DNA of 64,000 nt from Furfurilactobacillus milii (GCF_009864005.1 NZ_WEZQ01000001.1:248001-312000); one strand, 5' to 3'. Shown: positions 17,250 through 25,782, numbered from the stretch's first letter. A program made the numbers and translations. The notes: a model not told the origin generated them from the letters alone.

Positions 17250-17550
17250 GGATGAAAGTTATATCATGCAGAACTTGGCCGAAGTTGAGGCATATTTCAA
17301 AGGTGAGCCTAACAATGTTGAAGTGCACACGGTCACCATCGATGTGCCACCGCGTTTTGATGCCAAGACGGTTAAGCAGCTGCGCAAACGGCTAGATGTG
17401 ACGCAAAATACAATGGCCCATTTGTTAGGCATTTCGCCACGAACTGTGGAAGCCTGGGAAATTGGCCGGGCTGAACCTAATGGCAGTTCACGTCGCCTCC
17501 TTGAACTTTTTCAGAAAGATCCTAAGATCATTGAATTGCTGCGCGATTAA
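17242..17550 (+). CDS. HigA/MqsA-type helix-turn-helix antitoxin
   Basis: Antitoxin and repressor of about 102 residues with a C-terminal Xre-type helix-turn-helix: KTVKQLRKRLDVTQNTMAHLL, then GISPRTVEAWEIGRAEPNG, a sequence class typical of HigA-2. Two ATGs are possible; AGGGAGGT (17223-17230) is 2 bases from ATG 17233 and 11 from ATG 17242, so 17242 is preferred (overlapping the toxin stop by 8 bases). The N-terminal 40 residues are probably the toxin-neutralising part. It should bind the inverted repeat at 16805-16836. Terminator follows at 17567. Confidence 0.85.
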   Translation: MSKDESYIMQNLAEVEAYFKGEPNNVEVHTVTIDVPPRFDAKTVKQLRKRLDVTQNTMAHLLGISPRTVEAWEIGRAEPNGSSRRLLELFQKDPKIIELLRD

Positions 17551-17560
17551 CAATAATCAA

Positions 17561-18505
17561 CTACGTAAACGGATAGGCAACCACTTGTTGGGGGCTATCC
17601 GTTTTTATGTCGTCTAAACGTAGATGATGAATTTCACCGGTCCGCACGGATTTAAACGTCATGGTGCGTTCGGTTAAATCCAGTACGTCTTCATAATGTG
17701 TGTAGTCCATGTTGCTACGCCGCAAGCGCTCGGGTGTCCGAGGGATGACAACGTCGTCAAGTAGTGTGAGTAGTTGTTGTTCAGCGGCAAGAGACGTTTG
17801 CGGCACATTTTGGCGCCATAAGTTGATGACAGAGCGCTGGAAACGGTCCGTTGGCAAATTTGTGTGACGTAATTCACCATTAAAAGAGCGACAAGCTTGT
17901 TTGAAAGTATCAACCGAGGATTCGGGATCAATGCCAAGGGTTTTGGCCAAACGGACAATGTGCGCTGGATAGTTTGGCGTGTTTGTCAGCACATGTAGTG
18001 GTGCTTCAGTCAGCGTTAGCCCGTGGCCCCGCGGCTCCAAAATAGCAGTATTGCCCGCAACATCAGTCAGTAGCCAATGAAATGGTCGCCAATTATTCTC
18101 GCTATACCACTTTTGCGCGACGATATTGATATTTGGCAAGTCCAAACGCAATTCGGCAATTGAATGATGCGTTAGCGCCCAGTAAATGAAGTCCTGTGGC
18201 GTGATGTTCAGTTTGCCATCGACCATTGATGAAGCATAGCGAGCTTCAACCGGAAAGTAAAGTTCAGCGCAGGCAAGGCCCGCTTCGTTCATGCCATCAC
18301 CCATTAAATAATGATTTCCCGGCGTCCAGCGACCACCGCCGAGAATCGCCATTGGCAATGGTTTACCAGAATTATCAGTAGATGGTTGCCACAAAAATCC
18401 AGCAGGTAGGTAAATTGGCCGCCATGGCGTAGTAGTCGGTAGATCCATGGTTCGTGCGAAAAAAGCGTGTTCATTTACGGATTGAAGCGTAATTGCGGTG
18501 CACAT
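17561..18505 (-). CDS. Choloylglycine hydrolase family protein (bile salt hydrolase / penicillin acylase)
   Basis: Ntn-hydrolase of 314 residues. Translation starts at ATG 18505 (AGGAGG 6 bases upstream), so Cys2 becomes the N-terminal nucleophile after Met removal: MCTAITLQ. Further family marks are RTMDL near 18, DGMNEAGLACAELYFP near 75-90, LTNTPNYP near 170 and DRFQRSVIN near 222. Family members cleave amide bonds of conjugated bile salts, penicillin V or acyl-homoserine lactones. Several positions differ from classical BSH (for example LTNTP in place of LTNNP), so the penicillin-acylase side or an unassigned substrate is as likely. It lies just downstream of a MerR regulator on the same strand. 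Confidence 0.85.
   Translation of the reverse strand: MCTAITLQSVNEHAFFARTMDLPTTTPWRPIYLPAGFLWQPSTDNSGKPLPMAILGGGRWTPGNHYLMGDGMNEAGLACAELYFPVEARYASSMVDGKLNITPQDFIYWALTHHSIAELRLDLPNINIVAQKWYSENNWRPFHWLLTDVAGNTAILEPRGHGLTLTEAPLHVLTNTPNYPAHIVRLAKTLGIDPESSVDTFKQACRSFNGELRHTNLPTDRFQRSVINLWRQNVPQTSLAAEQQLLTLLDDVVIPRTPERLRRSNMDYTHYEDVLDLTERTMTFKSVRTGEIHHLRLDDIKTDSPQQVVAYPFT
17567..17606 (+). terminator. Terminator of the HigBA-type operon
   Basis: 10-bp perfect stem AAACGGATAG / CTATCCGTTT (17567-17576, 17595-17604) followed by T, located inside the 3' end of the convergent gene at 17561. Confidence 0.75.
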
Positions 18506-18570
18506 GAGAAAACCTCCTAAATGCGAGTGCCTATGTTCCACGTGTAACTTTCTTGTCCAATGTACCCAAA

Positions 18571-19377
18571 TCAATCAAGCAGTCGATATTCAAGCAACAT
18601 ATATGACGATCCTGCTTTACTAGACAACTGTTCATCGAGATTCAACTGCCACAGTGTCCGGTCGATTTTGAGATCGTGGAGTTGAATGAAGTCATGTAAG
18701 ATACTCAGTGAGTGACAAACATCTGCTGTCGTATTGAATGTTTTGACGGAGACGTATTCGCCAGCCGGGCGGTTAACTGTTGCGACGTTATTGGGAACGG
18801 CGGGGCTGACGGCTTTGATAATACAAAAAGAGGCTGTTTTATAGTCGTCGGCAACGCACCCAGGTAACGTTGTCATGAAGCCTGATTCGCGTTTGTCGAT
18901 TAGCTTTAGCGTGCCGATTTTTTGGTAGAAGTCTTGATACAATTGACTGATTTCCTCGTCGGTACAGGTAACAGATTGAATTGAGCGCCAGTATTCCTGG
19001 TTAGAGTGGTCAACGATTACGGGTTTATTGAGATTGGTAGCCTGACTGGCAGGCACTGGTGAAAAACGCTGATTTAGCGTTTGTTTAAGTGTATTCAAAC
19101 GTTGAATTTTAGCGTCGATAGTTTGGTTCAACGATTGTAGCTGATTATCTAAGTTCGGTGTTTGACCAGCGGTAAGCAAGCTCTTGATTTGCAGAACAGA
19201 TAATCCTAGTTTTCTTAGTTCCAGAATGAAGGTTAAATCATACAGTTGATCGTAATTGTAATAACGATATCCATTTTCTGCGACCTTGGCGGGTTTAAAC
19301 AAACCTTGTTCGTCGTAAAATAGTAGTGTGCGTCTCGTTGTATCTGCGAGTTCCGCAAATTTTCGAATTGTTAACAT
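18571..19377 (-). CDS. MerR-family regulator with C-terminal effector domain
   Basis: Regulator of 268 residues. The N-terminal winged helix reads TIRKFAELADTTRRTLLFYDEQ, with RYYNYDQLYDLTFILELRKLGLSVLQI following, then a dimerisation coiled coil (about 80-125), then a domain of about 140 residues like GyrI/BmrR small-molecule binders. It is divergent from the quinone-oxidoreductase gene at 19481 and is followed 65 bases on by the choloylglycine-hydrolase gene. The shared intergenic region holds a textbook MerR promoter (19394-19424). It likely senses a hydrophobic drug or metabolite. Start ATG with GAGGT upstream. Confidence 0.88.
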   Translation of the reverse strand: MLTIRKFAELADTTRRTLLFYDEQGLFKPAKVAENGYRYYNYDQLYDLTFILELRKLGLSVLQIKSLLTAGQTPNLDNQLQSLNQTIDAKIQRLNTLKQTLNQRFSPVPASQATNLNKPVIVDHSNQEYWRSIQSVTCTDEEISQLYQDFYQKIGTLKLIDKRESGFMTTLPGCVADDYKTASFCIIKAVSPAVPNNVATVNRPAGEYVSVKTFNTTADVCHSLSILHDFIQLHDLKIDRTLWQLNLDEQLSSKAGSSYMLLEYRLLD

Positions 19378-19393
19378 TCTTACCTCGTATTTC

Positions 19394-19424
19394 TTGACCT
19401 GTACGTTACGTAACAGTTTACACT
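19394..19424 (+). promoter_or_regulatory. MerR-type promoter with 19-bp spacer and central palindrome
   Basis: TTGACC (19394-19399), 19-base spacer, TACACT (19419-19424). The palindrome GTTACGTAAC (19405-19414) is in the middle of the spacer. An over-long spacer with a centred dyad is the hallmark of MerR-activated promoters. Confidence 0.75.
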
Positions 19425-19480
19425 GATTATAGTTTGAATAATGACAAAACGAAACAGGTTAATTCTAGGAGGAACAGAAT

Positions 19481-20437
19481 ATGAAAGCAGTTGTGATTAG
19501 CGAACCAGGTCATGCAGATGTGTTAAAAATCGTTGACCGGCCAATGCCTGTTGCGGATGCAGAGCACTCAGTCCTTAAGATTCACGCATTTGGTGTGCAT
19601 CGCTATGAGGTGTTGACACGTGAAGGCGGTTCACCTAGCGTTAAATTTCCACGGGTCATCGGTGTTGAGGCCGTGGGTGAAGTTGCAGAGACAAGGCCTG
19701 GTTCAGGTCTCACAGTCGGTCAGAAAGTTATCACGCTGAATGGTGGTTTTGGTCGTGAATTCGATGGTAGTGAGCAAGAATATGCCTTGGTTCCGAACAA
19801 ACAACTGTACACTGTTGATTTCGATGGATCGTGGATTGATTTGGCCCAATATCCTGAAACCTTTGTGACGGCGTTTGGTTCTATTAAATCGTTGCACTTG
19901 AATGCTGGTGATACGATGCTTGTTCGTGGTGGCACGACGGCGGTCGGGTTAGCGATGATCAAACTGGCAAAGGCAATGGGACTGAACGTGGCTGCCACAA
20001 CACGGAAACCGGAACGGATGGCAGACGTTACTGCAAGTGGCGCCGATGAAGTCGTGTTGGACAAGGACGGTGAGTTGCAAACGGACAAGCAGTTTGACGG
20101 CATTGTTGATTTAGTCGGGACCGTAACGATGCGCGATTCGGTCAAACACGTGAAGAGCCAAGGGATTTGTTGTGTGATTGGCTTGCTGGCCGGTGAATGG
20201 GAAATGAAAGACTTTTCGCCGTTTGAAATGGTGGATAAATACTTAACGGCTTATGATTCAAATTACTTTGATCAGGCCATGATTGATGAGCTGTTTGGTC
20301 TTATTCGGGATCATCACATCAGTATTCCGATTTCAAAAGTGTTTACACTGGATGATATCGCGGCTGCTCAGGATTATGTGATGGCTAATTCAAAAATGGG
20401 TGAGGTCATTGTAACGACGGATGAGCTAACAAAGTGA
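19481..20437 (+). CDS. Zinc-independent alcohol dehydrogenase / quinone oxidoreductase family (MDR)
   Basis: Medium-chain dehydrogenase of 318 residues without the catalytic and structural zinc ligands, as in NADPH:quinone oxidoreductases. The N-terminal catalytic domain shows VIGVEAVGEV near 59, and the Rossmann part shows VRGGTTAVGLAMIKLAKAMG near 148. NADPH-dependent reduction of quinones or enals in the cytosol is the family role. Start ATG with TAGGAGG 8 bases upstream. Probably induced by the divergent MerR protein through the 19-bp-spacer promoter. Followed after 12 bases by a small MmcQ/YjbR gene, likely cotranscribed. Confidence 0.87.
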   Translation: MKAVVISEPGHADVLKIVDRPMPVADAEHSVLKIHAFGVHRYEVLTREGGSPSVKFPRVIGVEAVGEVAETRPGSGLTVGQKVITLNGGFGREFDGSEQEYALVPNKQLYTVDFDGSWIDLAQYPETFVTAFGSIKSLHLNAGDTMLVRGGTTAVGLAMIKLAKAMGLNVAATTRKPERMADVTASGADEVVLDKDGELQTDKQFDGIVDLVGTVTMRDSVKHVKSQGICCVIGLLAGEWEMKDFSPFEMVDKYLTAYDSNYFDQAMIDELFGLIRDHHISIPISKVFTLDDIAAAQDYVMANSKMGEVIVTTDELTK

Positions 20438-20449
20438 GGACTGGCTTTC

Positions 20450-20794
20450 ATGACTGAAAAAGAGCTTATTCAGATTGTCATAGACGAAACAGGTGGGGAT
20501 CTTGACCATCCTTTTAATGGTGGTAGCAGTCATGAAAAAATTAACTGGAACATCATTCGCCATCACCGGAATCGAAAAATCCTCGCGATGGTATTCATCA
20601 AGGATGATAAACTGCTGATTAATCTAAAACTCAGTCCTGAACACGGTGAATTCGCACGCAAACTTAGGGGTGTTGAACCTGGCTACCATATGAATAAAAC
20701 GCACTGGAACACCATTGATGTTAATCACTGTGAGGTTCAACCACAGGAGTTACTTGGGATGATCAGGGAAAGTAGCGCACTGACAGAGAAGTGA
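20450..20794 (+). CDS. MmcQ/YjbR family protein
   Basis: Small protein of 114 residues in the MmcQ/YjbR family (CyaY-like fold proposed to bind DNA or be a general stress factor; function unproven). Features seen: DHPFNGGSSHEKINWNIIRH near 19-38, LLINLKLSPEHG near 56, and GVEPGYHMNKTHWNTI near 75-90, with the invariant HMNKxHW. Same strand and 12 bases after the MDR gene, ending at a strong terminator. Confidence 0.85.
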   Translation: MTEKELIQIVIDETGGDLDHPFNGGSSHEKINWNIIRHHRNRKILAMVFIKDDKLLINLKLSPEHGEFARKLRGVEPGYHMNKTHWNTIDVNHCEVQPQELLGMIRESSALTEK

Positions 20795-20862
20795 GTGTAC
20801 TCTCTGATGCAAAATAACTTTGTTTTGTTCTGGAATTGGGCTGCTAGAAGATAATGCTAAAC

Positions 20863-20904
20863 AAAACTGCCATGTCTGAAAAAATAGACATGGCAGTTTT
20901 TAGG
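20863..20904 (+). terminator. Terminator of the MDR-YjbR operon
   Basis: 15-bp perfect stem (20863-20877 with 20886-20900), 8-base A-rich loop, T at the end. The A-rich left flank may make it work for the opposite-strand exporter gene too. Confidence 0.88.
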
Positions 20905-21003
20905 CTACAAAGTTAAACCGATTGTGCTTATCAGTGCAAAAGTTAGCTCGATAGTTACGGAGACCTTGAGACGTTTGAATGTAGTTTATTTGTAATCGTT
21001 GTT

Positions 21004-22467
21004 TTAGTGCAAAACAGTTTTTTGCTTGTCGAAGATATTAACAACAATCGCGGCTGAAAACAAAATTAGCACGAGCAAAAATACGTGATGTAACGAGTAG
21101 AGCAGGATACTGGATAATGCTGGTCGTAAAGACGAAGGAACACCGGCATGGCCACTGGCATTAACGAAATTATCAACTGCTTTGGCGCTAATCCCGGTAT
21201 GAACATGGAGCTGTTCACTGATAGCGCGATTAAAAATAAGACCGTAGATGCCCGCTGCTAATGTTTGGCCAAGTGTACGCCCCAGAGTCAAGATTGAAGA
21301 GGCTACCCCAACACTATCTTTGTTGACTAAATGCTGTGAGATGATGGTGTTAATTGTGATAATAATGCCAAGACCTGCACCAGTAAAGCCGGCAATGACA
21401 TAAAACGCAGCCTGTGGAAACCGCGGTGTACTTATAAGAATTGGCACATAAGCAGCTAACATGATCAGCACGACAATGAAAATAATCGTTCGCGGTGCCC
21501 ATCGTTTAAGCAAACCGCCCACAAGGAAGGAGGCCAACAGCCACATAATTGGGCTTGGTGTAATTGCTAACCCGGCTGTAGCCGCCGAAGCGCCATAGAT
21601 AGATTGTAGCCAGATTGGAAAGTAAACTTGAAAGCTGATTTGAGCGCCGCTGAGTAGCAGCGCGATAATGATTTGCGCGGCAAAGGTCGAATTGCGAAAC
21701 ATTGATAGTGGAATTAGCGGGTCGGCGGCCCGTCTCTCAATTAAAATGAACGATAGAGTACCAGCCAAGAAGAGCATGAATAAAATGACGTTTGAAACGA
21801 CGGCATGTGAGTGACTCAGATTTTGAAATAGGAGTAATAAACTGATTAAAGACAGTGAAATTGTTGCAATACCGCCAACGTCCATTGGCTGTTTATCGGT
21901 ATCAAATGCCTTCTCATGATAGGTGAACACGACTAGTAGGAAGACCACGATGCCAATGGGAATATTAATAAAAAATACCCAGTGCCAATTTAATTGATCG
22001 ACGATGAAGCCACCAAGTAACGGGCCTGCTAGTGCTGAAATTCCCCAAGCTGTATTATTCAGTGCCAAGACATTGGCGCGCTGCTCGTAACTGAATAAAT
22101 CCGCAATAATTGTGAATGTGATTGGCATAATCGCGCCAGCACCAAGTCCCTGAATGGTTCTGGTCACGATTAAAAACAGCATGCTGGGCGCAAATCCGGA
22201 CAAAAGTGAGCCCAGCGTGAAGAGGATTAATCCGACTAGAAACACTGGTTTGCGACCAATACGATCGCTAAATTTACCGTAGATAGGCGTAGAAATAGCC
22301 GTTGCAAGCAGGTAAACCGTAAATACCCAGCTTTGCAAAGAGAGACCGTGTAACTGGCTGATGATGGTTGGCAATGCTGTCGTGATAATGGTCGTTTCCA
22401 CCGAACTCATAAAAGTAGCCAGCAGAATTGCAATCATCACAGGGGTTGTCGATGTTTTACGAGTCAT
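21004..22467 (-). CDS. MFS multidrug exporter, DHA2 (14-helix, EmrB/QacA) family
   Basis: Membrane transporter of 487 residues with about 14 hydrophobic segments. Motifs: GKFSDRIGRKPVFLVGL near 62-78 (motif A), RTIQGLGAGAIMP near 102-114 (motif B), GPLLGGFIVDQLNWHWVFFINIP near 146-168 (motif C region). Proton-driven drug efflux is the family role; the drug is unknown. It lies 150 bases downstream of an amino acid transporter on the same strand, without a clear terminator between, so partial cotranscription is possible. Confidence 0.9.
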   Translation of the reverse strand: MTRKTSTTPVMIAILLATFMSSVETTIITTALPTIISQLHGLSLQSWVFTVYLLATAISTPIYGKFSDRIGRKPVFLVGLILFTLGSLLSGFAPSMLFLIVTRTIQGLGAGAIMPITFTIIADLFSYEQRANVLALNNTAWGISALAGPLLGGFIVDQLNWHWVFFINIPIGIVVFLLVVFTYHEKAFDTDKQPMDVGGIATISLSLISLLLLFQNLSHSHAVVSNVILFMLFLAGTLSFILIERRAADPLIPLSMFRNSTFAAQIIIALLLSGAQISFQVYFPIWLQSIYGASAATAGLAITPSPIMWLLASFLVGGLLKRWAPRTIIFIVVLIMLAAYVPILISTPRFPQAAFYVIAGFTGAGLGIIITINTIISQHLVNKDSVGVASSILTLGRTLGQTLAAGIYGLIFNRAISEQLHVHTGISAKAVDNFVNASGHAGVPSSLRPALSSILLYSLHHVFLLVLILFSAAIVVNIFDKQKTVLH

Positions 22468-22616
22468 ATAGTGTGTCCTCGACCTTTGTCAGATTTGATG
22501 GCGTTATCTTAGGACATTTCAAAAATCTCAACAAATAAAAGGTATGACTATTTAAAGTGAACTCACAAAGTTGTTTTAGCCTAGCGTAACGCAAAGGATA
22601 TTGAGTTAGGCAGGGC

Positions 22617-24110
22617 TTACTTATCCAACGGATCAATCGTGTGTTCACCACGTCCCTGAATTTGAGTAAAACGGGGGACTTCGTCGTGGTTGAGATGGCG
22701 GACGTGCCAAGGTCGCTGGGTTTTGGATGTCCGTCTGCGAGAGTAAAGCCACAAAGTTACGCCAAGAATGAGCAGGAAGAAACCACCCATGACGAGCGTA
22801 TAAGTGAAGGCCGGTAGTTGTGCGTTGGCTGTTGGGAAGAATGTTGATCCAAACACTAGCGCAGAAGTGATGAACCCAATTACGCCAATAAGCAAACAGA
22901 CAAAACGGCCACCGGGGAGTTTGAAAGCTGCTTGACGGCTTTTGCCAGTGATGTTAAGAACGATAAAACCGGCAAATAGAAGCAGATACGTGACAAGATA
23001 GAGCATAACAGTGAGGGCCATCGCCATGGCAAATGCACCATTGTTGCCGCCGATAACAACCGTTAATACGAAAGCAATGATGGAAACGATGATTCCTTGC
23101 AAGAGAACAAGGTGTACGGGTACCTGATGCTTATTCACTTTGTTAAACGTCGTTGGCAAAATTTCGTCCTCGGCTGTAACTAGCAATGATTTAACGGGAC
23201 CAACGATCCAAGAACTGATTTCACCCAGCATACCGATTGCCATGAGCAAGCCAATGACTTTTACCAGCGGTGCAAAGGTCGGTCCGAGGATAATGGCCAC
23301 CATGCTGTTGATAGCCTGAATAACACCTTGGTTAAGTGACAGGTCTTTTAAAGGCACGACGGCGGCTACAGATAAGCCACCAAACGAATCGATGATGATG
23401 GCAAAGGCGACCAGCGTCAGCATAATAATCGGGTAGTTACGCTGCGGTCGTTTGAGATTGTTAACGTAGGAAGCAGAGGCTTCAATACCGGTAAACGCAA
23501 GAATGTAAGGCACAATTAACGTTAATGGATGGCCACTTGTGAAGCTGTTAGTCGAGAGGGTTGTCGCAAACTGAAGGGGATGCCCCGTGGCAACGTAAAT
23601 GCCGCTGAAAACTAACAGGATTAACGCAGGCAAAATAATCCCAAGAATAAATGTCCATTTTACCAACCGATCGGTATCATTGATGCCCTTAAGCTGGAAA
23701 ACAGTCATGACCCAGTAAATCGTGAGAAAAGCGGCGAGCTTTAACCACGGATTGGTGTTAAGGGCCGGCAAGTTTAGCGCATAGGCCATTACCCCGATGA
23801 TGAAGTAAGTCATGGTGATAAAGTTAACGGTAATTTGCAACCACTGAAAGAAGACGGCCACAAAACCGGCTCGATGTCCCAGCGTACCCTTGACCCAGGT
23901 ATAGATGCCACCGTCACTCCATCCAGGCATCGTCGCCATTTGGGCAGAGGCTAGTGCCACCGGTAAAAACCAGAAGATACCTGCGACAACTAACAACAGG
24001 GTCGCCATCAGTCCCGACTGAGCAAAGGCTGGATATTCGTCGGCGGACATAAGCATGGCAGCCGTTAATGTGAAAAAGCCAAAAGCACTTAGTGAAGCAT
24101 TCTTTTTCAT
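22617..24110 (-). CDS. APC-superfamily amino acid permease, glutamate:GABA antiporter-like
   Basis: Transporter of 497 residues with about 12 membrane segments, in the glutamate/GABA-antiporter (GadC-like) part of the APC family: LMSADEYPAFAQSG near 20-33, SAQMATMPGWSDGGIYTWVKGTLG around 55-78 (conserved WSDGGIYTWV), and FTGIEASASYV near 205-215. The cytosolic tail ends with FTQIQGRGEHTIDPLDK; GadC has a C-terminal plug of this sort, though smaller match here. No decarboxylase gene is adjacent, so the exchanged amino acid is not known. Start ATG with GAGGG upstream. Confidence 0.85.
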   Translation of the reverse strand: MKKNASLSAFGFFTLTAAMLMSADEYPAFAQSGLMATLLLVVAGIFWFLPVALASAQMATMPGWSDGGIYTWVKGTLGHRAGFVAVFFQWLQITVNFITMTYFIIGVMAYALNLPALNTNPWLKLAAFLTIYWVMTVFQLKGINDTDRLVKWTFILGIILPALILLVFSGIYVATGHPLQFATTLSTNSFTSGHPLTLIVPYILAFTGIEASASYVNNLKRPQRNYPIIMLTLVAFAIIIDSFGGLSVAAVVPLKDLSLNQGVIQAINSMVAIILGPTFAPLVKVIGLLMAIGMLGEISSWIVGPVKSLLVTAEDEILPTTFNKVNKHQVPVHLVLLQGIIVSIIAFVLTVVIGGNNGAFAMAMALTVMLYLVTYLLLFAGFIVLNITGKSRQAAFKLPGGRFVCLLIGVIGFITSALVFGSTFFPTANAQLPAFTYTLVMGGFFLLILGVTLWLYSRRRTSKTQRPWHVRHLNHDEVPRFTQIQGRGEHTIDPLDK

Positions 24111-24351
24111 GAGGGAAACCTCTCACTATACATAATTTAAAAATTATTGTTTACATTATTTTATCGATTTGAATTAGTGACTGTCAAAATCCTAATCTAC
24201 TCCAGATTGCTTTTTTATTGGCGCCGATCCATTTTTCTCAACTGATGTTAGATTTTGGATAAAAATGGGTGTGGTCTAAACTTCTCAAAGCAAACTATCA
24301 ATGTTACACTGTAAAAATTGTTGCAAAAGTGGGACTCGAAAGGGAAAATAC

Positions 24352-25086
24352 ATGAATCAACCAACACATAAACGCATCACCCGAGGAATTGACGCACCGT
24401 TTGTGCCGATAATGTACTTAATCGCTGGTATCCTGATACTTATTAACTGGGCATTTTCACACAGTTATCCAACATCGTGGGTAACGTTAACATTAGGAAT
24501 CGTTATGCTGGCAGGTGGTCTAATCTTTTTCCACACTACTCTTCGTGGGAAATACATAATTTGGCAAAAAATCATGTCGAACATGTCAATTCCAAAGGAT
24601 GCTCAAGTGCTTGATTTAGGTTGTGGTCATGGCGCAGTTCTAATTGAGTTTGCCCAGCGTCTTGGTGCGCATGGTCATGCGACTGGTTTGGATCTGTGGC
24701 GTCAACGTGATCAATCCAATAACGGCAGTGAACAAACGCAGGCTAACTTGGTGGCATCAGGTGTCGATGACCGAACATCGTTATTGACTGGTGATATGAC
24801 GAAACTGCCAACGGGCGACAACGCTTATGATTTCGTTGTTTCTAGTTTCGCTTTTCATAACATTAAACCGGCTGCTCAACGCAAAATTGCTTTGAGTGAA
24901 GCAGTTAGAACGTTAAAACCAGGTGGCCGACTCATCATTGTGGATACGAATCACAATGACCGTGAATATAAAGTTGCGCTACAAGATTTGGGACTTAAAG
25001 ATATTGAGCTCAAGTCAGCCGGTTTTAATGGCTGGTGGAGTGGTCCGTGGATGTCTTCGTATGTTATTCAGGGGATTAAAAAGTAA
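24352..25086 (+). CDS. Membrane-anchored SAM-dependent methyltransferase
   Basis: Protein of 244 residues: two membrane segments (about 20-36 IMYLIAGILILINWAF and 42-63) precede a class I methyltransferase domain with DLGCGHGAVLIEFAQRLG (about 83-100, motif I), GDMTKLP (near 142) and LKPGGRLIIVDT (near 185). The frame stays open from 24301, but the AAAGGGA site before ATG 24352 and the hydrophobic N-terminus fit better there. The substrate is unknown; the anchor suggests a lipid or quinone. Stands alone, with a terminator after it. Confidence 0.82.
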   Translation: MNQPTHKRITRGIDAPFVPIMYLIAGILILINWAFSHSYPTSWVTLTLGIVMLAGGLIFFHTTLRGKYIIWQKIMSNMSIPKDAQVLDLGCGHGAVLIEFAQRLGAHGHATGLDLWRQRDQSNNGSEQTQANLVASGVDDRTSLLTGDMTKLPTGDNAYDFVVSSFAFHNIKPAAQRKIALSEAVRTLKPGGRLIIVDTNHNDREYKVALQDLGLKDIELKSAGFNGWWSGPWMSSYVIQGIKK

Positions 25087-25094
25087 TAATGTTT

Positions 25095-25152
25095 AAAAAG
25101 GTTAGCACTTCTGTGGACGGCGTTATGACCACGACAAGTACTAACCTTTTTT
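25095..25152 (+). terminator. Terminator after the methyltransferase gene
   Basis: AAAAAGGTTAG (25095-25105) pairs with CTAACCTTTTT (25141-25151); T-run follows. Loop of 35 bases with possible internal pairing. Confidence 0.7.
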
Positions 25153-25252
25153 GATGAGGTGAATTGTACCTATTCTGGGCAGAACTCTACTTTTTAAAAT
25201 CATAGAGTTATTTTGGAGAGGGCCTCTACCGACTATTTACTGATTAAAAAAA

Positions 25253-25283
25253 TTGCTTTTAACAGTACCTTTGATGATATAAT
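25253..25283 (+). promoter_or_regulatory. Promoter of the antisense RNA (antitoxin)
   Basis: TTGCTT (25253-25258), 19-base spacer, TATAAT (25278-25283) with an extended TGA just before it. Start of RNA expected near 25289. Confidence 0.65.
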
Positions 25284-25288
25284 GAACA

Positions 25289-25403
25289 CGTAAAAAGGGA
25301 TGTCACTGCGAATGACATCCCTACCGATCCGCAAAAGCGGTGGTGCTTACGATAAACGAGTAATCGTCAGCTAGCCAAAGTTGAGACGACTGCCCGTTTT
25401 TTT
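25289..25403 (+). ncRNA. Antisense RNA antitoxin of a type I toxin-antitoxin locus
   Basis: An RNA of about 115 bases starts after the promoter at 25253-25283, has a 10-bp hairpin near its 5' end (25296-25305 with 25313-25322) and ends at an imperfect 13-bp stem (25356-25368 with 25385-25397) plus seven T (25397-25403). It is convergent with the toxin gene at 25407-25514 and complementary to the toxin mRNA's 3' untranslated region along nearly its whole length, the arrangement seen in txpA/RatA-like systems. Ends are inferred from sequence only. Confidence 0.7.
25292..25322 (-). terminator. Terminator of the type I toxin mRNA
   Basis: Read on the minus strand, AGGGATGTCA...TGACATCCCT (10-bp perfect stem, 7-base loop) is followed by five T. 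The same inverted repeat forms the 5' hairpin of the antisense RNA. Confidence 0.8.
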
Positions 25404-25406
25404 ATG

Positions 25407-25514
25407 TTAACAGCAGGTCATAATGACCACTATTAACTGAACGACTAACGCTAAAAGTGCCACCACAAACATGGCGAACTCTAGCATTAGCTGCAGTGCA
25501 TCCTTTACGGACAC
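25407..25514 (-). CDS. Small holin-like type I toxin, 35 residues
   Basis: GTG start at 25514 with AAAGGAG 7 bases upstream. The 35-residue product begins MSVKDALQLMLEFAMF and continues as one long hydrophobic helix (VVALLALVVQLIVVIM) with a Cys-Cys end. This is the pattern of the putative holin-like toxin (Hol_Tox) family of Firmicutes, single-span peptides that depolarise the membrane and are silenced by antisense RNA. The stop lies four bases from the end of the antisense RNA. The minus-strand transcript should run from about 25763 to 25292, with a long structured leader. No lysis-gene or prophage context is present. Confidence 0.85.
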   Translation of the reverse strand: MSVKDALQLMLEFAMFVVALLALVVQLIVVIMTCC

Positions 25515-25652
25515 GAGGTAACTCCTTTCCATCAGATTCTGTGACAATACGGTAAAAGTTTCTTACCCCATTAGCACCATCTTCTTTCAGGTGTAAAATA
25601 CACCAAAAGTCACCAAACGTGTCACTGACGCACAGAAAGCTGTGCATAACCC

Positions 25653-25699
25653 AAACCGACAGATGTAAAGGCAAAGTTCACCTTCACATCTGTCGGTTT
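25653..25699 (-). other. Strong hairpin in the toxin mRNA leader
   Basis: A perfect 14-bp inverted repeat (25653-25666 with 25686-25699) in the leader between the toxin promoter and its ribosome site. No T-run follows on the minus strand, so it is structural rather than a terminator. Confidence 0.6.
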
Positions 25700-25769
25700 A
25701 CGTTATTGCTCGCTTTCTCCCGTGCTTCATGAGCACTCTCAAAACCGTCTTCACTTCTCGGTAATCAAA

Positions 25770-25778
25770 ATTATAGCA
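25770..25778 (-). promoter_or_regulatory. Extended -10 promoter of the toxin mRNA
   Basis: On the minus strand TGC-TATAAT (25778 down to 25770), an extended -10 element; the -35 region is poor. It lies about 255 bases before the toxin start codon. Confidence 0.5.
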
Positions 25779-25782
25779 AAGC

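Noticed and set aside
25402-25674. A 90-codon minus-strand frame over the type I toxin gene
   Set aside because: It is in a different frame from the 35-residue toxin, lacks a ribosome site, and has a Cys/Arg-rich composition without known features.
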